Of a DNA stretch of 64,000 nt, positions 42,459 to 50,701 are shown in pieces. The notes beneath the pieces were generated by a model. The model did not search any database. It was not told the DNA's origin and saw only the letters and a program-made list of their open reading frames with translations. Within the stretch, counting starts at the first letter, position 1. Each line of letters begins with the position of its first letter. The DNA comes from Streptomyces sp. R21 (lineage in GTDB: Bacteria > Actinomycetota > Actinomycetes > Streptomycetales > Streptomycetaceae), in assembly GCF_041051975.1 (NCBI RefSeq), contig NZ_CP163435.1, positions 5,427,001 to 5,491,000 on the forward strand, read 5' to 3'. Made by a program: the position numbers and the translations under genes.

Positions 42459-42719
42459 ATGTACGCGCGAAGGCGACACGTTTACTTCGCCATGATGGGG
42501 ACGTGCATCGGACTCTTCGTCCTGGCCTGGGGAGTCGTGCGCATCTGGTCGATCCCGGTGGCCGTCGGGATGTGCGTGGTGGCGATGGTGATTCCGCCGC
42601 TCGCCGCGATGGTCGCCAACCGGCGCGGTCCCGAGGACCGCTGGTGGGACGACCCGTCCGGCGACCGGAAGTCCGACGAGTGGTGGGACGAGCTGGACGG
42701 GAAGAAGCGGCGCCCGTAG
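42459..42719 (+). CDS. DUF3099 membrane protein
   Basis: An 86-residue protein with two hydrophobic helices (residues ~10-50), a short loop and a Trp/Asp-rich cytoplasmic tail (EDRWWDDPSGD, DEWWDELDG), as in DUF3099. The ATG at 42459 follows TACGCT by exactly 6 bases, so the gene is probably leaderless. Function unknown. Confidence 0.82.
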   Translation: MYARRRHVYFAMMGTCIGLFVLAWGVVRIWSIPVAVGMCVVAMVIPPLAAMVANRRGPEDRWWDDPSGDRKSDEWWDELDGKKRRP

Positions 42720-42771
42720 CCGTCCCGCCGGGCGGCTCGCCCCGGGGCGGTGCCGGTGGACGAGTTCGGTG

Positions 42772-43134
42772 TCAGTAGACGAGTGCCTGGGTCTCGTCCG
42801 CCAGCGCTTCCTGCACGAACACCTGCGCGCCCGCGATGCGTACGCCGTCGAGGACGTCCTTCTCCGTGATGTCGCGGCGGGCCGCGCACTGGGTGCACAG
42901 GGTGATGCGGCCGGCGGCCAGGATCGAGTCGATCAGGTCGGGGAGCGGGGCCGCGTGCGGCAGCTCGAACTCGGCGGCGCGGCCCGGCAGCGCGAACCAC
43001 GCGGACTCGCCGGTCAGCCAGAGGGAGACGTCGACACCGCTGGCCACGGCCACCGCCGCGACCGTGAACGCCTGGGAGCACCTCTCGGGGGCGTCGGCCC
43101 CCGCAGTCACCTTGATCACGAGCTTCTTCGCCAT
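42772..43134 (-). CDS. DsrE-family sulfur protein
   Basis: A 120-residue Rossmann-like DsrE/DsrF domain (MAKKLVIKVTAGAD...) with a CTQC motif near residue 78, where family members carry a persulfide-forming Cys. It is a candidate sulfur relay partner for the nearby rhodanese. I use the ATG at 43134: a TACGAT -10 lies 6 bases upstream on this strand, so it is likely leaderless. It diverges from the membrane-protein operon, so promoters overlap within about 130 bases. Confidence 0.85.
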   Translation of the reverse strand: MAKKLVIKVTAGADAPERCSQAFTVAAVAVASGVDVSLWLTGESAWFALPGRAAEFELPHAAPLPDLIDSILAAGRITLCTQCAARRDITEKDVLDGVRIAGAQVFVQEALADETQALVY

Positions 43135-43262
43135 GCCCGAATCGTATGCCCCGAACGGTAGTCCGAATCGTAACCAACGCGCGTGCAACCCCATGTGTCA
43201 TCCATGGGTCTCCTGTGCGCGCGGATACGGAATCCGCGCTTCACGTTCTGTGGGGGGACGTC

Positions 43263-44027
43263 TTGGAAGTCTCGGAAGTATCCGAAGGCCCCGAATGGCC
43301 TGAAAGACCCGAAGAGGTCGGGTCGCCTGAGGTACCGAAGCCCCGGCGGCGCGGTCGTACGACGCTGCTGATCGCCGGCGCCGCCGTGCTGGGGCTCGTC
43401 GCCGGTACGTGCGCCGGCTTTCTGGTGCAGGCCGACCGCGAGCCCACCAAGCTGCCGTCCCTCTCGCAGTCCGTGGTCAAGCAGGCCAAGGGCGACGGCC
43501 CCGAGCCGCTGTCGGCCGCGCAGGACCGCAAGGTGAAGGTCGACGGCGACCTGCGCAGGCTGCTGATCAAACGGCCCAGGGGGACGCAGGAGTACTCGAC
43601 GGGCGACGACGGCTGGATGGACGTCGCCGCGTACTCGGAGGAGTACACGAAGCCGGGCGACATCTTCAGCGGCCGCCTGGACGACGAGTTCCGGCGCGCG
43701 GCCGTCACCGGCTGGAGCAGGGGCGACGCGTACACCGTCGAGATCCGGCTCGTGCAGTACCGCCAGGAGGAGGACCTCGCCGCCGCCGAGTCGATCCACA
43801 GTTGGAAGGTCACCGGCACCCGCAGCTGGGCCATCCCGGGCACGGGCGAGGGCATGGCGTACGTCGACACCAGGCCTGACACGAAGCCCGGCTACCTGCC
43901 GATGTACCAGGCCCAGGCGCACGCCTACCGCGGCGACATCGCCATGGAGATCTGGATCTTCGACAGCAAGCCGATCCCCAAGAAGACGATCATGGACCTG
44001 GCCGAGCGGCAGATGGGGCGGCTGTGA
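43263..44027 (+). CDS. Unknown membrane-anchored protein, triplet member 1
   Basis: A 254-residue protein: an acidic, Pro/Glu-rich cytoplasmic N-terminus, a basic stop (KPRRRGR), one span (LLIAGAAVLGLVAGTCAGFLV) and an extracytoplasmic domain with DGWMDVAAY and VEIRLVQY. The start is uncertain: TTG 43263 follows GGGGGGACG, while an upstream ATG at 43146 would add 39 residues. It overlaps the next gene by four bases. It shares its domain with the two genes after it. No known family recognised. Confidence 0.72.
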   Translation: MEVSEVSEGPEWPERPEEVGSPEVPKPRRRGRTTLLIAGAAVLGLVAGTCAGFLVQADREPTKLPSLSQSVVKQAKGDGPEPLSAAQDRKVKVDGDLRRLLIKRPRGTQEYSTGDDGWMDVAAYSEEYTKPGDIFSGRLDDEFRRAAVTGWSRGDAYTVEIRLVQYRQEEDLAAAESIHSWKVTGTRSWAIPGTGEGMAYVDTRPDTKPGYLPMYQAQAHAYRGDIAMEIWIFDSKPIPKKTIMDLAERQMGRL

Positions 44028-44893
44028 GCGAGCAACAGAACAACCAGCCCGTACCGGACGCCGTACCCGAGCCCGTACCGGAGCTCGTGCCGGACGCTGT
44101 ACCGGATCTCGCGTCGGAAGCCGCACCCGAGCCCGATACGGCCGCACCGAAGAAGAAGAAGCGACTGCGGCGCGGCCGTATCGCCGCCGTCGTCTGCTCC
44201 GTCGTCCTGCTCGGTGCCGTCATCGGAGGTACCGGCTACACCGTCGTGACCGTCAAGGACGCCGACCGTGACGCGGGCGCGCCCAGCTGGCGATTCCCGA
44301 AGGCCGCCGCCGACGCCAAGAAGGCGAAGGACCCCGCCGGGCTGCGCGGCACGCTCGTGCCGTTCGGCCCCGACGGCTGGAACCGGGGCCCGGACATCGC
44401 CGAGTTCGGCTCCGACACCGAGCTCAGCGGGCGGCAGGCCACCGCGCTGCGCAAGGAGTCCCTGCGCGGGCTGCCCCGCTCGCAGCGGCGCCGGCTGGAG
44501 AAGCAGATCGACAAGCAGCACATCAAGGGCATGGCGATGCGCAGCTACGTCAGCACGCTGAACGCGGGCGGCAACGTCACTGTCGACATCGTGCTCTCCC
44601 AGATGGGGGACAGGGACGCGGTCAAGGGCATCGCCACGTTCCAGAACGAGTTCCTCGACGCCCTCAAGATCTTCCGCAAGGGTCCGGACATCCGGGGCTA
44701 CAAGAAGGCCAAGTGCTTCCTGAACCCCAAGAGCGGGGACGAGAAGATCGACACGATGGTCTGCTCCGCCTACCAGGGCGAGGTGCTGGTCAGCCTCACC
44801 GCGCACGCGGTCAAGCCGGTGGATTCCGTAAGCGTCGTAACCCTGCTGAGTGAGCAGCTCGACCGCATCGCAGAGCCCGGGGAGGCGGTATGA
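44024..44893 (+). CDS. Unknown membrane-anchored protein, triplet member 2
   Basis: A 289-residue type II membrane protein. The cytoplasmic part is a PEPVPELVPDAVPDL proline repeat followed by KKKKRLRRGR; a span follows near residues 55-75, then a ~210-residue outer domain with DGWNRGPDIAEFG and VTVDIVLSQM. Two cysteines (CFLN, MVCSAY) may pair. Homologous in layout to the genes on both sides and coupled to both by four-base overlaps. Confidence 0.75.
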   Translation: MSEQQNNQPVPDAVPEPVPELVPDAVPDLASEAAPEPDTAAPKKKKRLRRGRIAAVVCSVVLLGAVIGGTGYTVVTVKDADRDAGAPSWRFPKAAADAKKAKDPAGLRGTLVPFGPDGWNRGPDIAEFGSDTELSGRQATALRKESLRGLPRSQRRRLEKQIDKQHIKGMAMRSYVSTLNAGGNVTVDIVLSQMGDRDAVKGIATFQNEFLDALKIFRKGPDIRGYKKAKCFLNPKSGDEKIDTMVCSAYQGEVLVSLTAHAVKPVDSVSVVTLLSEQLDRIAEPGEAV

Positions 44894-45771
44894 GCGAGCA
44901 GACGGAGCACATGGTCGTGAGCGAGCAGACGGATCACGCAGACGTACTGGAAGCCCCCGTCGAACCCGTCGACCCGGCCAACCCGGCCGACCCCGCCGTC
45001 CCCGTCAAGAAGGACCGCCGAGTCCTGCGCGCCGTCCTCCGCTGGACCGCCGCCGTCGTGGTCTTCGCGGCGGTCGGTACGTCGGCGGCGTACGGCATCA
45101 CGCGGATGGAGCGCACCGACGTGCCCGGTCTCGCGACCGAGTCGGACGGGCGCTGGGACTACCCGGAGATCAGCAAGCCCCCGCTGCCCTCCGGCAGCCC
45201 CGCCTTCTCCGCCGCGGAGAACCTGGCCGGCGCCCACTACGCCGACCTGCGCGCGCTGCTCCTCCCGGCTCCCAAGGGGGCCAAGGCCGACCAGGCGCTG
45301 CGCGGCGAGGACGGCTGGCTGAAGACGAAGGACTTCCTCGCGGAGTACCCGGTGTCGGACGACCGCGAGGAGTTCGGCCAACTGCTGACCGACAACGGAC
45401 TGCGGCACGTGGCGGCGCGTGGCTGGACCACCGAGGACGGCACGCACACGCGGATCTACCTGCTCCAGTTCAATACGGCGGCCGTCGTGGACGGCATCCA
45501 GGAGGACATCTTCGGCTTCGACTCCCCGCGGTACATGGTGCGGGGCGCCTCCGAGGTGCACATCGACGAGGGCTTCCCGGAGAAGGCGACGATCGAGGAC
45601 GTACAGCACTACGTGTACACCGAGGCGAAGCCGTACGGCGCCACGAACGAGCGACAGGCGTACCTCACGGCCGGCGACACCCTCGCCCTGATCGTGCAGT
45701 CCCGCAAGGGCAGCGCGCAGGCCGTGCCGTTCCAGCAGACGGTGATGCTGCAGAGCCAGCTGCTGAGCTGA
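44890..45771 (+). CDS. Unknown membrane-anchored protein, triplet member 3
   Basis: A 293-residue protein of the same type: acidic Pro-rich N-terminus with a duplicated SEQTxH start, basic run KKDRRVLRAVLR, span near 58-75 and an outer domain with DGWLKTKDFLAEY and TRIYLLQFN, which align with DGWMDVAAYSEEY and VEIRLVQY of member 1. Last gene of the operon. The function is unknown; the repeated architecture suggests a surface complex. Confidence 0.75.
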   Translation: MSEQTEHMVVSEQTDHADVLEAPVEPVDPANPADPAVPVKKDRRVLRAVLRWTAAVVVFAAVGTSAAYGITRMERTDVPGLATESDGRWDYPEISKPPLPSGSPAFSAAENLAGAHYADLRALLLPAPKGAKADQALRGEDGWLKTKDFLAEYPVSDDREEFGQLLTDNGLRHVAARGWTTEDGTHTRIYLLQFNTAAVVDGIQEDIFGFDSPRYMVRGASEVHIDEGFPEKATIEDVQHYVYTEAKPYGATNERQAYLTAGDTLALIVQSRKGSAQAVPFQQTVMLQSQLLS

Positions 45772-45799
45772 GCCTGCATGGCGTACCTCATGGAGAGGG

Positions 45800-45831
45800 C
45801 CGGGCCCCGGCCGACTAGGATTGGGGCCCGG
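45800..45831 (+). terminator. Hairpin after the triplet operon
   Basis: CCGGGCCCC (45800-45808) pairs with GGGGCCCGG (45823-45831) across 14 bases, just after the last triplet gene. A possible -10 TAGGAT for the following small gene lies in the loop. Confidence 0.55.
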
Positions 45832-45873
45832 TCCTGCTGTACATACGCGCACCCGCTCATCCGAGGAGCACCC

Positions 45874-45972
45874 GTGGAGATCTTCTTCGAAACCCTGCTG
45901 GTCCTGGTCTGCGTCGGCGTTCTCGCCTTCGCCGGTCTGACCGTGAAGAAGCTGTACCAGGGCCAGCACTGA
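45874..45972 (+). CDS. Tiny single-span membrane protein (32 aa)
   Basis: A 32-residue peptide that is almost one membrane helix (ETLLVLVCVGVLAFAGLTV) with a short basic tail KKLYQGQH. The GTG at 45874 has GAGGAG with optimal spacing. It ends 25 bases before the nitrobindin-like gene and is likely co-transcribed with it. Function unknown. Confidence 0.75.
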   Translation: MEIFFETLLVLVCVGVLAFAGLTVKKLYQGQH

Positions 45973-45997
45973 CCCCCATCAAGGAACTGCCGACGCC

Positions 45998-46573
45998 ATG
46001 ATCGAGATCCCGTCCGACCTCCACAAGGACCTGGTCCCCCTCGTCTTCCTGCTCGGCGACTGGGCCGGTGCCGGGGTGTACGACTTCCCGGGCTCCGAGA
46101 AGTGCAACTTCGGGCAGGAGGTCACCTTCAGCCACGACGGCCGGGACTTCCTGGAGTACCACTCGCGTACCTGGGTGCTCGACGCCGAGGGGAACAAGGT
46201 CAGGCCGCTGGAGACCGAGTCCGGCTTCTGGCGGATCGACGGCAACCGCAAGGTCGAGGTCGTCATGATCCGCGACGACGGTGTCGTGGAGATCTGGTAC
46301 GGCGACCTGGCCGACAAGAAGCCTCAGATCGACCTGGTCACGGACGCCGTCGCGCGGACGGCCGCGGCCGCTCCGTACAGCGGTGGCAAGCGGCTGTACG
46401 GGTACGTGAAGAGCGACCTCATGTGGGTCGGCGAGAAGCAGACCCCCGACGTCGAGCTGCGCCCCTACATGTCGGCGCACCTGAAGAAGGTCGTCACCCC
46501 GGACGACGTCGAGCGCTGGGCCAAGGCCCTCCCCGACGACATGCCGGACGACGGGATCGCGTTCTTCAAGTAG
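45998..46573 (+). CDS. Nitrobindin-like heme protein (DUF1794/FABP family)
   Basis: A 191-residue beta-barrel protein. GDWAGAG near residue 21 is the GxWxGxG motif of nitrobindins, and the His in MSAHLKK near residue 161 fits the heme ligand of the actinobacterial members. Nitrobindins isomerise peroxynitrite or bind nitric oxide. The mycobacterial relative is Rv2717c. The ATG at 45998 follows ACGCC with a weak site. A strong terminator follows. Confidence 0.87.
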   Translation: MIEIPSDLHKDLVPLVFLLGDWAGAGVYDFPGSEKCNFGQEVTFSHDGRDFLEYHSRTWVLDAEGNKVRPLETESGFWRIDGNRKVEVVMIRDDGVVEIWYGDLADKKPQIDLVTDAVARTAAAAPYSGGKRLYGYVKSDLMWVGEKQTPDVELRPYMSAHLKKVVTPDDVERWAKALPDDMPDDGIAFFK

Positions 46574-46597
46574 GGCTTCGCGTTCACGACGCATCGA

Positions 46598-46636
46598 TGT
46601 GGGGCCGGTGACTCTGCTGGAGTGACCGGCCCCACA
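46598..46636 (+). terminator. Terminator after the nitrobindin-like gene
   Basis: TGTGGGGCCGGT (46598-46609) pairs with ACCGGCCCCACA (46625-46636), extended by an inner ACT/AGT pair, and is followed by CCTGTTTCC. It separates this operon from nur. Confidence 0.85.
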
Positions 46637-46679
46637 CCTGTTTCCACCGTCGGCGTCCGCGCGTCCTAGACTGGGCGGC

Positions 46680-47129
46680 GTGGTGAGCACCGACTGGAAG
46701 AGCGATCTGCGGCAGCGCGGTTACCGGCTGACTCCGCAGCGGCAGCTTGTGCTCGAAGCCGTGGACACGCTGGAGCACGCGACCCCGGACGACATCCTGG
46801 TCGAAGTGCGCAAAACGGCGTCGGGTGTGAACATCTCGACGGTCTACCGGACGTTGGAGCTTCTGGAGGAGCTCGGTCTGGTCAGCCATGCCCACCTCGG
46901 GCACGGGGCGCCGACGTACCACCTGGCCGACCGGCACCACCACATCCACCTGGTGTGCCGGGACTGCACGAACGTCATCGAGGCCGATGTCGCCGTGGCC
47001 GACGACTTCCGGGCGCAGCTGCGCGACACGTTCGGCTTCGACACCGACATGAAGCACTTCGCGATCTTCGGGCGGTGCAAGGACTGCACCCTCAAGAGCT
47101 CGCTGAAGAATTCAACTACCGAGTCGTAG
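46680..47129 (+). CDS. nur: Nickel-responsive Fur-family regulator Nur
   Basis: A 149-residue Fur-family repressor matching S. coelicolor Nur closely. Both metal sites are complete: nickel ligands His70, His72 and His126, and the M-site His33, His86, His88 and His90. It also has CxxC pairs (93/96, 133/136). With nickel it represses sodF and nickel uptake, switching between Fe- and Ni-superoxide dismutase. The GTG at 46680 follows TAGACT by 7 bases, so it is probably leaderless. A second GTG follows at once. No nickel gene is adjacent. Confidence 0.94.
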   Translation: MVSTDWKSDLRQRGYRLTPQRQLVLEAVDTLEHATPDDILVEVRKTASGVNISTVYRTLELLEELGLVSHAHLGHGAPTYHLADRHHHIHLVCRDCTNVIEADVAVADDFRAQLRDTFGFDTDMKHFAIFGRCKDCTLKSSLKNSTTES

Positions 47130-47139
47130 GCTTAGGCAC

Positions 47140-48105
47140 ATGAAGAGTCCTCTGCTGTCCCTGCCCGGCGCCGTTCCCGCCGAGGGCGTGGACGAAGGCG
47201 TCGCCGCCCACTACGGCGATCTGTTCCGCGAGCAGCGCTCCCTCGCCGACGGCACCGGATTCGTGGACCTCTCGCACCGCGGTGTCGTGGCGGTCACCGG
47301 CGACGACCGGCTGAGCTGGCTGCACCTGCTGCTCACCCAGCACGTCACCGACCTCCCGGCGGGCGTCGCCACCGAAGCGCTGATCCTCTCCGCGCACGGC
47401 CACATCGAGCACGCGCTGTACCTCGTCGACGACGGCGCCACGGTGTGGATGCACACCGAACCCGGCACCCAGGAGGCGCTGATCGCCTACCTGGAGTCGA
47501 TGAAGTTCTTCTACCGCGTCGAAGTCGCCGACCGCACCGACGAGTTCGCGGTCGTGCACCTGCCGGCCGGTTCGATCGCCGAGGTCCCAGGCGGCGCCGT
47601 CGTACGGGAGACGGCGTACGGCCGCGATCTGTTCCTGCCGCGCGCGGACCTGGAGTCGTACGCGGAGAAGGCCGGTCCCGCGGCCGGGATCCTCGCCTAC
47701 GAGGCCCTGCGCGTCGAGAACCACCAGCCGCGGCTCGGCTTCGAGACCGACCACCGCACCATTCCGCACGAACTGGGCTGGATCGGCACGGCCGTTCACC
47801 TCCAGAAGGGCTGCTACCGGGGGCAGGAGACCGTCGCCCGCGTGCAGAACCTGGGCAAGCCGCCGCGCCGCCTCGTCTTCCTGCACCTCGACGGCAGCGA
47901 GGTCCATCTGCCGCCGCACGGCACGGAACTGCGCCTCGCGGACGAGGGCCCCGACGGCCGCAAGGTCGGTTTCATCACCACCTCCGTACGCCACCACGAA
48001 CTCGGACCGATCGCACTGGCCCTGGTCAAGCGGAACGTGGCCGTGGACGCGCGGCTGATGGCCGACGCGACGGCTGCGGCTCAGGAGACGGTCGTAGAAC
48101 CCTAG
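47140..48105 (+). CDS. ygfZ: Folate-binding YgfZ-like protein
   Basis: A 321-residue protein of the GcvT/YgfZ family with the hallmark KGCYRGQE at about residue 225, whose Cys is needed for iron-sulfur cluster repair in E. coli YgfZ. It binds tetrahydrofolate and supports assembly of certain Fe-S enzymes. The -10-like TAGGCT overlaps the nur stop codon and lies 7 bases from the ATG at 47140, so it may have its own leaderless promoter 10 bases after nur. Confidence 0.9.
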   Translation: MKSPLLSLPGAVPAEGVDEGVAAHYGDLFREQRSLADGTGFVDLSHRGVVAVTGDDRLSWLHLLLTQHVTDLPAGVATEALILSAHGHIEHALYLVDDGATVWMHTEPGTQEALIAYLESMKFFYRVEVADRTDEFAVVHLPAGSIAEVPGGAVVRETAYGRDLFLPRADLESYAEKAGPAAGILAYEALRVENHQPRLGFETDHRTIPHELGWIGTAVHLQKGCYRGQETVARVQNLGKPPRRLVFLHLDGSEVHLPPHGTELRLADEGPDGRKVGFITTSVRHHELGPIALALVKRNVAVDARLMADATAAAQETVVEP

Positions 48106-48124
48106 AGGCTCGCTGGATCCCCGG

Positions 48125-48166
48125 AGGTTTCTGGATCTCTGGATCAGGTTTCTGGATCTCTAGATT
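48125..48166. repeat. 21-base tandem repeat between ygfZ and dtd
   Basis: Two 21-base units beginning AGGTTTCTGGATCTCT stand head to tail at 48125-48145 and 48146-48166, differing at two positions. The second unit covers the dtd stop codon. Related TGGATC blocks lie just upstream. Origin by slippage is likely. Confidence 0.85.
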
Positions 48167-48639
48167 TCCACGATGACGGTGAACGGGCCGTCGTTCGTCA
48201 GTGAGACGCGCATCTGCGCGCCGAACCGGCCCGTCGCCACCGTGGCGCCCAGCGAGCGGAGTTGGGCGACCACCTCGTCCACCAGGGGCTCGGCGACGTC
48301 GCCGGGGGCGGCCGCGTTCCAGGTGGGGCGGCGGCCCTTGCGGGCGTCGCCGTAGAGCGTGAACTGGCTGATGACGAGCAGCGGGGCGTCGATGTCGCTG
48401 CACGACTTCTCGTCCGGCAGCATCCGAATGGACCAGAGCTTGCGGGCCAGTTGGGCCGCCTTCTCCTTGGTGTCGTCGTGCGTCACCCCGACGAGGACGC
48501 ACAGGCCCTCGCCGCTGATCTCGCCGACCGTCTCGCCCGCCCGTCGCCCGCCACCACCCTCAACCGAGGACCTGCGGTCCGCACCTTCTTCTTCGACGAC
48601 GACGCTCGCGCCGTCCACTCTCTGCACCACCGCACGCAT
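48160..48639 (-). CDS. dtd: D-aminoacyl-tRNA deacylase
   Basis: A 159-residue Dtd homologue with the two active-site motifs SQFTLYGD and NDGPFT. It hydrolyses D-amino acids (and glycine) wrongly attached to tRNA. Compared with the usual ~141-145 residues it carries an insertion of about 18 residues, Gly/Arg/Ser-rich, after VVVEEEG. The ATG at 48639 gives the standard MRAVVQRV start. It diverges from rsiG; the 195 bases between hold both promoters. Confidence 0.93.
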   Translation of the reverse strand: MRAVVQRVDGASVVVEEEGADRRSSVEGGGGRRAGETVGEISGEGLCVLVGVTHDDTKEKAAQLARKLWSIRMLPDEKSCSDIDAPLLVISQFTLYGDARKGRRPTWNAAAPGDVAEPLVDEVVAQLRSLGATVATGRFGAQMRVSLTNDGPFTVIVEI

Positions 48640-48834
48640 GGGCACCATCATGCCGTGCCACTCCGGCGCAACTGCCGTGCGGGCCCTTCGCGTGATTTCC
48701 GGGGTCCCGAACCCCCCATCTGGGGCCGATCGGGGGCACTCGGTCACATAGCGACCACTTGGGGTGGCACCATGCGGGGTGTTGCGGTGCATCCGTGGGG
48801 TGGACCGCGCCGGTCGAGGGGACGGTAGAGGCAC

Positions 48835-49413
48835 ATGAGCACACCGAGTACCGGGCAGCAGCCGCCCGGGGTCGCGGTTCGGCCGCCGGCGCAGCGCGCC
48901 GAAAGCGCGCTGCTCGCGCCGGAGCCGCCCGTCCACGACCTTGCGGTGCTGCGGCTGCCCGAGCTGCGGACGCTGCGCCGCGACGCGCAGCGGGACGAGG
49001 CCGACCTCAGCTATCTGCGACGGCTCCTCCAGGGGCGTATCGACATCCTGCGGGCCGAGCTGGCGCGCCGCGGGGGCCTGGCGGCGCCGGCCGGGGTCAT
49101 GGAGCGGCTCCCGGAAATCCTCACGGACGCGCCCGCCCGGCATCGTCAGTCGGCCCGGCATGTGACGGTGGGCACCCCGTACGGGGAGGAGTACCGGCGG
49201 CTGGCGGCGGACATGCTCGGCGAGGTGGAGCTGTCCGACCTGGAGGCCCGTACGGACGACGAGCTCGGCGCCGGGATGGGCCGGCTGGTGCGCTACGAGC
49301 AGCGGGTGTCCCGGAGGCGCCAGGTGCTGCAGCGCACGGCAGACGATTGCAGTGCAGAGATCGCGCGCAGGTACCGTGAAGGGGAAGCACAAGTGGACGA
49401 CCTGCTCATGTGA
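48835..49413 (+). CDS. rsiG: RsiG, c-di-GMP-responsive anti-sigma WhiG factor
   Basis: A 192-residue protein with two long helices that should form an antiparallel hairpin. Each carries the full c-di-GMP signature E(x3)S(x2)R(x3)Q(x3)D: E55-S59-R62-Q66-D70 and E155-S159-R162-Q166-D170, spaced exactly 100 residues apart. This is diagnostic of RsiG, which with c-di-GMP sequesters the sporulation sigma factor WhiG in Streptomyces. Falling c-di-GMP frees WhiG and starts sporulation. The N-terminal ~30 residues are Pro-rich and disordered. The gene is alone. Confidence 0.93.
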   Translation: MSTPSTGQQPPGVAVRPPAQRAESALLAPEPPVHDLAVLRLPELRTLRRDAQRDEADLSYLRRLLQGRIDILRAELARRGGLAAPAGVMERLPEILTDAPARHRQSARHVTVGTPYGEEYRRLAADMLGEVELSDLEARTDDELGAGMGRLVRYEQRVSRRRQVLQRTADDCSAEIARRYREGEAQVDDLLM

Positions 49414-49441
49414 CGCGGTGGCCCCGGTGATCCCGGGCGCC

Positions 49442-49503
49442 CGACGACCGGCGTGATCCGGGGCCCCGACCGGGGTCCTCCGGGTCACGGGTTCCGGTCG
49501 TCG
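49442..49503 (+). other. Large structured hairpin between rsiG and asparaginase
   Basis: CGACGACCGG (49442-49451) pairs with CCGGTCGTCG (49494-49503). The loop holds further pairing (GTGATCC with GGGTCAC, and GGGGCCCC). It has no T-run. It may end the rsiG message or fold in the leader of the asparaginase gene, which starts 62 bases later. Confidence 0.5.
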
Positions 49504-49565
49504 CCGCGGGGGCGGTCGTCACCCGCCAGCGTCCCCGTACCGCCCGTCCCGGAAGGCCACCGCCG

Positions 49566-50549
49566 ATGTCCGCCGCCCTCGCTGACCCCGCCATATCCCC
49601 TGTGCCCTCCGTGGCTCCCGTCCTCGCCGAGGTCGTACGGTCCGGCTTCGTCGAGGGCCGTCACCGGGGCAGCCTGGTGCTGCTGGCCGCCGACGGATCG
49701 GTCGACCTGGCGCTCGGGGACGTGACCGCGCCGGTCTTCCCGCGCTCCTCCAACAAGCCCATGCAGGCGGCGGGCGTCCTGCGGGCCGGACTCGAACTGA
49801 GCGGGGAGCGGCTGGCCCTCGCCGCCGCCAGCCACTCCGGTGAGATCTTCCACCGCGACCTGGTCCAGAAGATGCTGACCGAGTACGGGCTGACGGCCGA
49901 CCAGCTCCAGTGCCCGGAGGATCTGCCGCTGGACGCGGTGGAGGCCGAGACGTACCTCGCCTCGGGCGGCGTCCGCGACCGGGTGACCATGAACTGCTCC
50001 GGCAAGCACACGGCGATGCTCGCGGTGTGCGCGCTGCGCGGCTGGCCGCTGGACTCCTACCTCGACCCCGGGCACCCGCTCCAGCAGCTCATCCACACCG
50101 TGGTCGAGGAGGCGGCGGGGGAGCCGGTGGCGGCGGTCGGCACGGACGGCTGCGGCGCCCCGCTGATGGCGATCACCCTGACGGGCCTGGCCCGCGCCTT
50201 CCGCTCCTTCGTCCTGGCCGAGGAGGGCTCCGCCGAGCGTCGGGTCGCCGACGCGATGCGGGCCCACCCCGAGTACGTCGCCGGCACCCGGCGCCCCGAC
50301 ACCTGGCTCATGCGCGAGGTCCCGGGCACCCTCTCCAAGATGGGCGCGGAAGCCGTCCAGGCCATCGCCCTCCCCGACGGCCGAGCCCTCGCCTTCAAGA
50401 TCGACGACGGGGCGGGGCGGGCGTTGGGCCCGGTGCTGGCACGGGGGCTTGCGTTGTTGGGCGTGGAGGCACCGGTGGTGGGCCGGATCGGGAGGTCTCC
50501 GCTGCTGGGCGGGGGACGCGAGGTGGGGGAGATACGGGCGGCGTTCTGA
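49566..50549 (+). CDS. L-asparaginase II
   Basis: A 327-residue enzyme of the asparaginase II family related to Rhizobium etli AnsA (PF06089), unlike the E. coli type. Motifs present are SSNKPMQ, ASHSGE, NCSGKHTAML and GTDGCGAP, which build the serine/lysine active site and zinc-binding Cys. It converts asparagine to aspartate and ammonia. No signal peptide, so it is cytoplasmic. GGAAGG lies 9 bases before the ATG at 49566. Confidence 0.9.
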   Translation: MSAALADPAISPVPSVAPVLAEVVRSGFVEGRHRGSLVLLAADGSVDLALGDVTAPVFPRSSNKPMQAAGVLRAGLELSGERLALAAASHSGEIFHRDLVQKMLTEYGLTADQLQCPEDLPLDAVEAETYLASGGVRDRVTMNCSGKHTAMLAVCALRGWPLDSYLDPGHPLQQLIHTVVEEAAGEPVAAVGTDGCGAPLMAITLTGLARAFRSFVLAEEGSAERRVADAMRAHPEYVAGTRRPDTWLMREVPGTLSKMGAEAVQAIALPDGRALAFKIDDGAGRALGPVLARGLALLGVEAPVVGRIGRSPLLGGGREVGEIRAAF

Positions 50550-50556
50550 GGGGTCT

Positions 50557-50632
50557 TAGCCCGTCCGGCGTTTGAGGACGAGCGCGCAAGCGCGACAAGG
50601 GGGGAAAGGGGGCGCAGCCCCCAGAACACGGG
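50557..50632. repeat. Streptomyces intergenic repeat element
   Basis: The stretch starting AGCCCGTCCGGCGTTTGAGG, then GACGAGCGCGCAAGCGCG and GGGGGCGCAGCCCCC, matches a family of dispersed palindromic repeats I recall between genes in many Streptomyces genomes. It contains two small hairpins. It lies directly after the asparaginase stop and could help end the transcript. Confidence 0.8.
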
Positions 50633-50701
50633 AAGGGCAGGGGCGGAGGGGGCGAGGAAAACCCCGCGACGCCCCCAGCCCCGTACACCTAGCGTGGTCC
50701 C

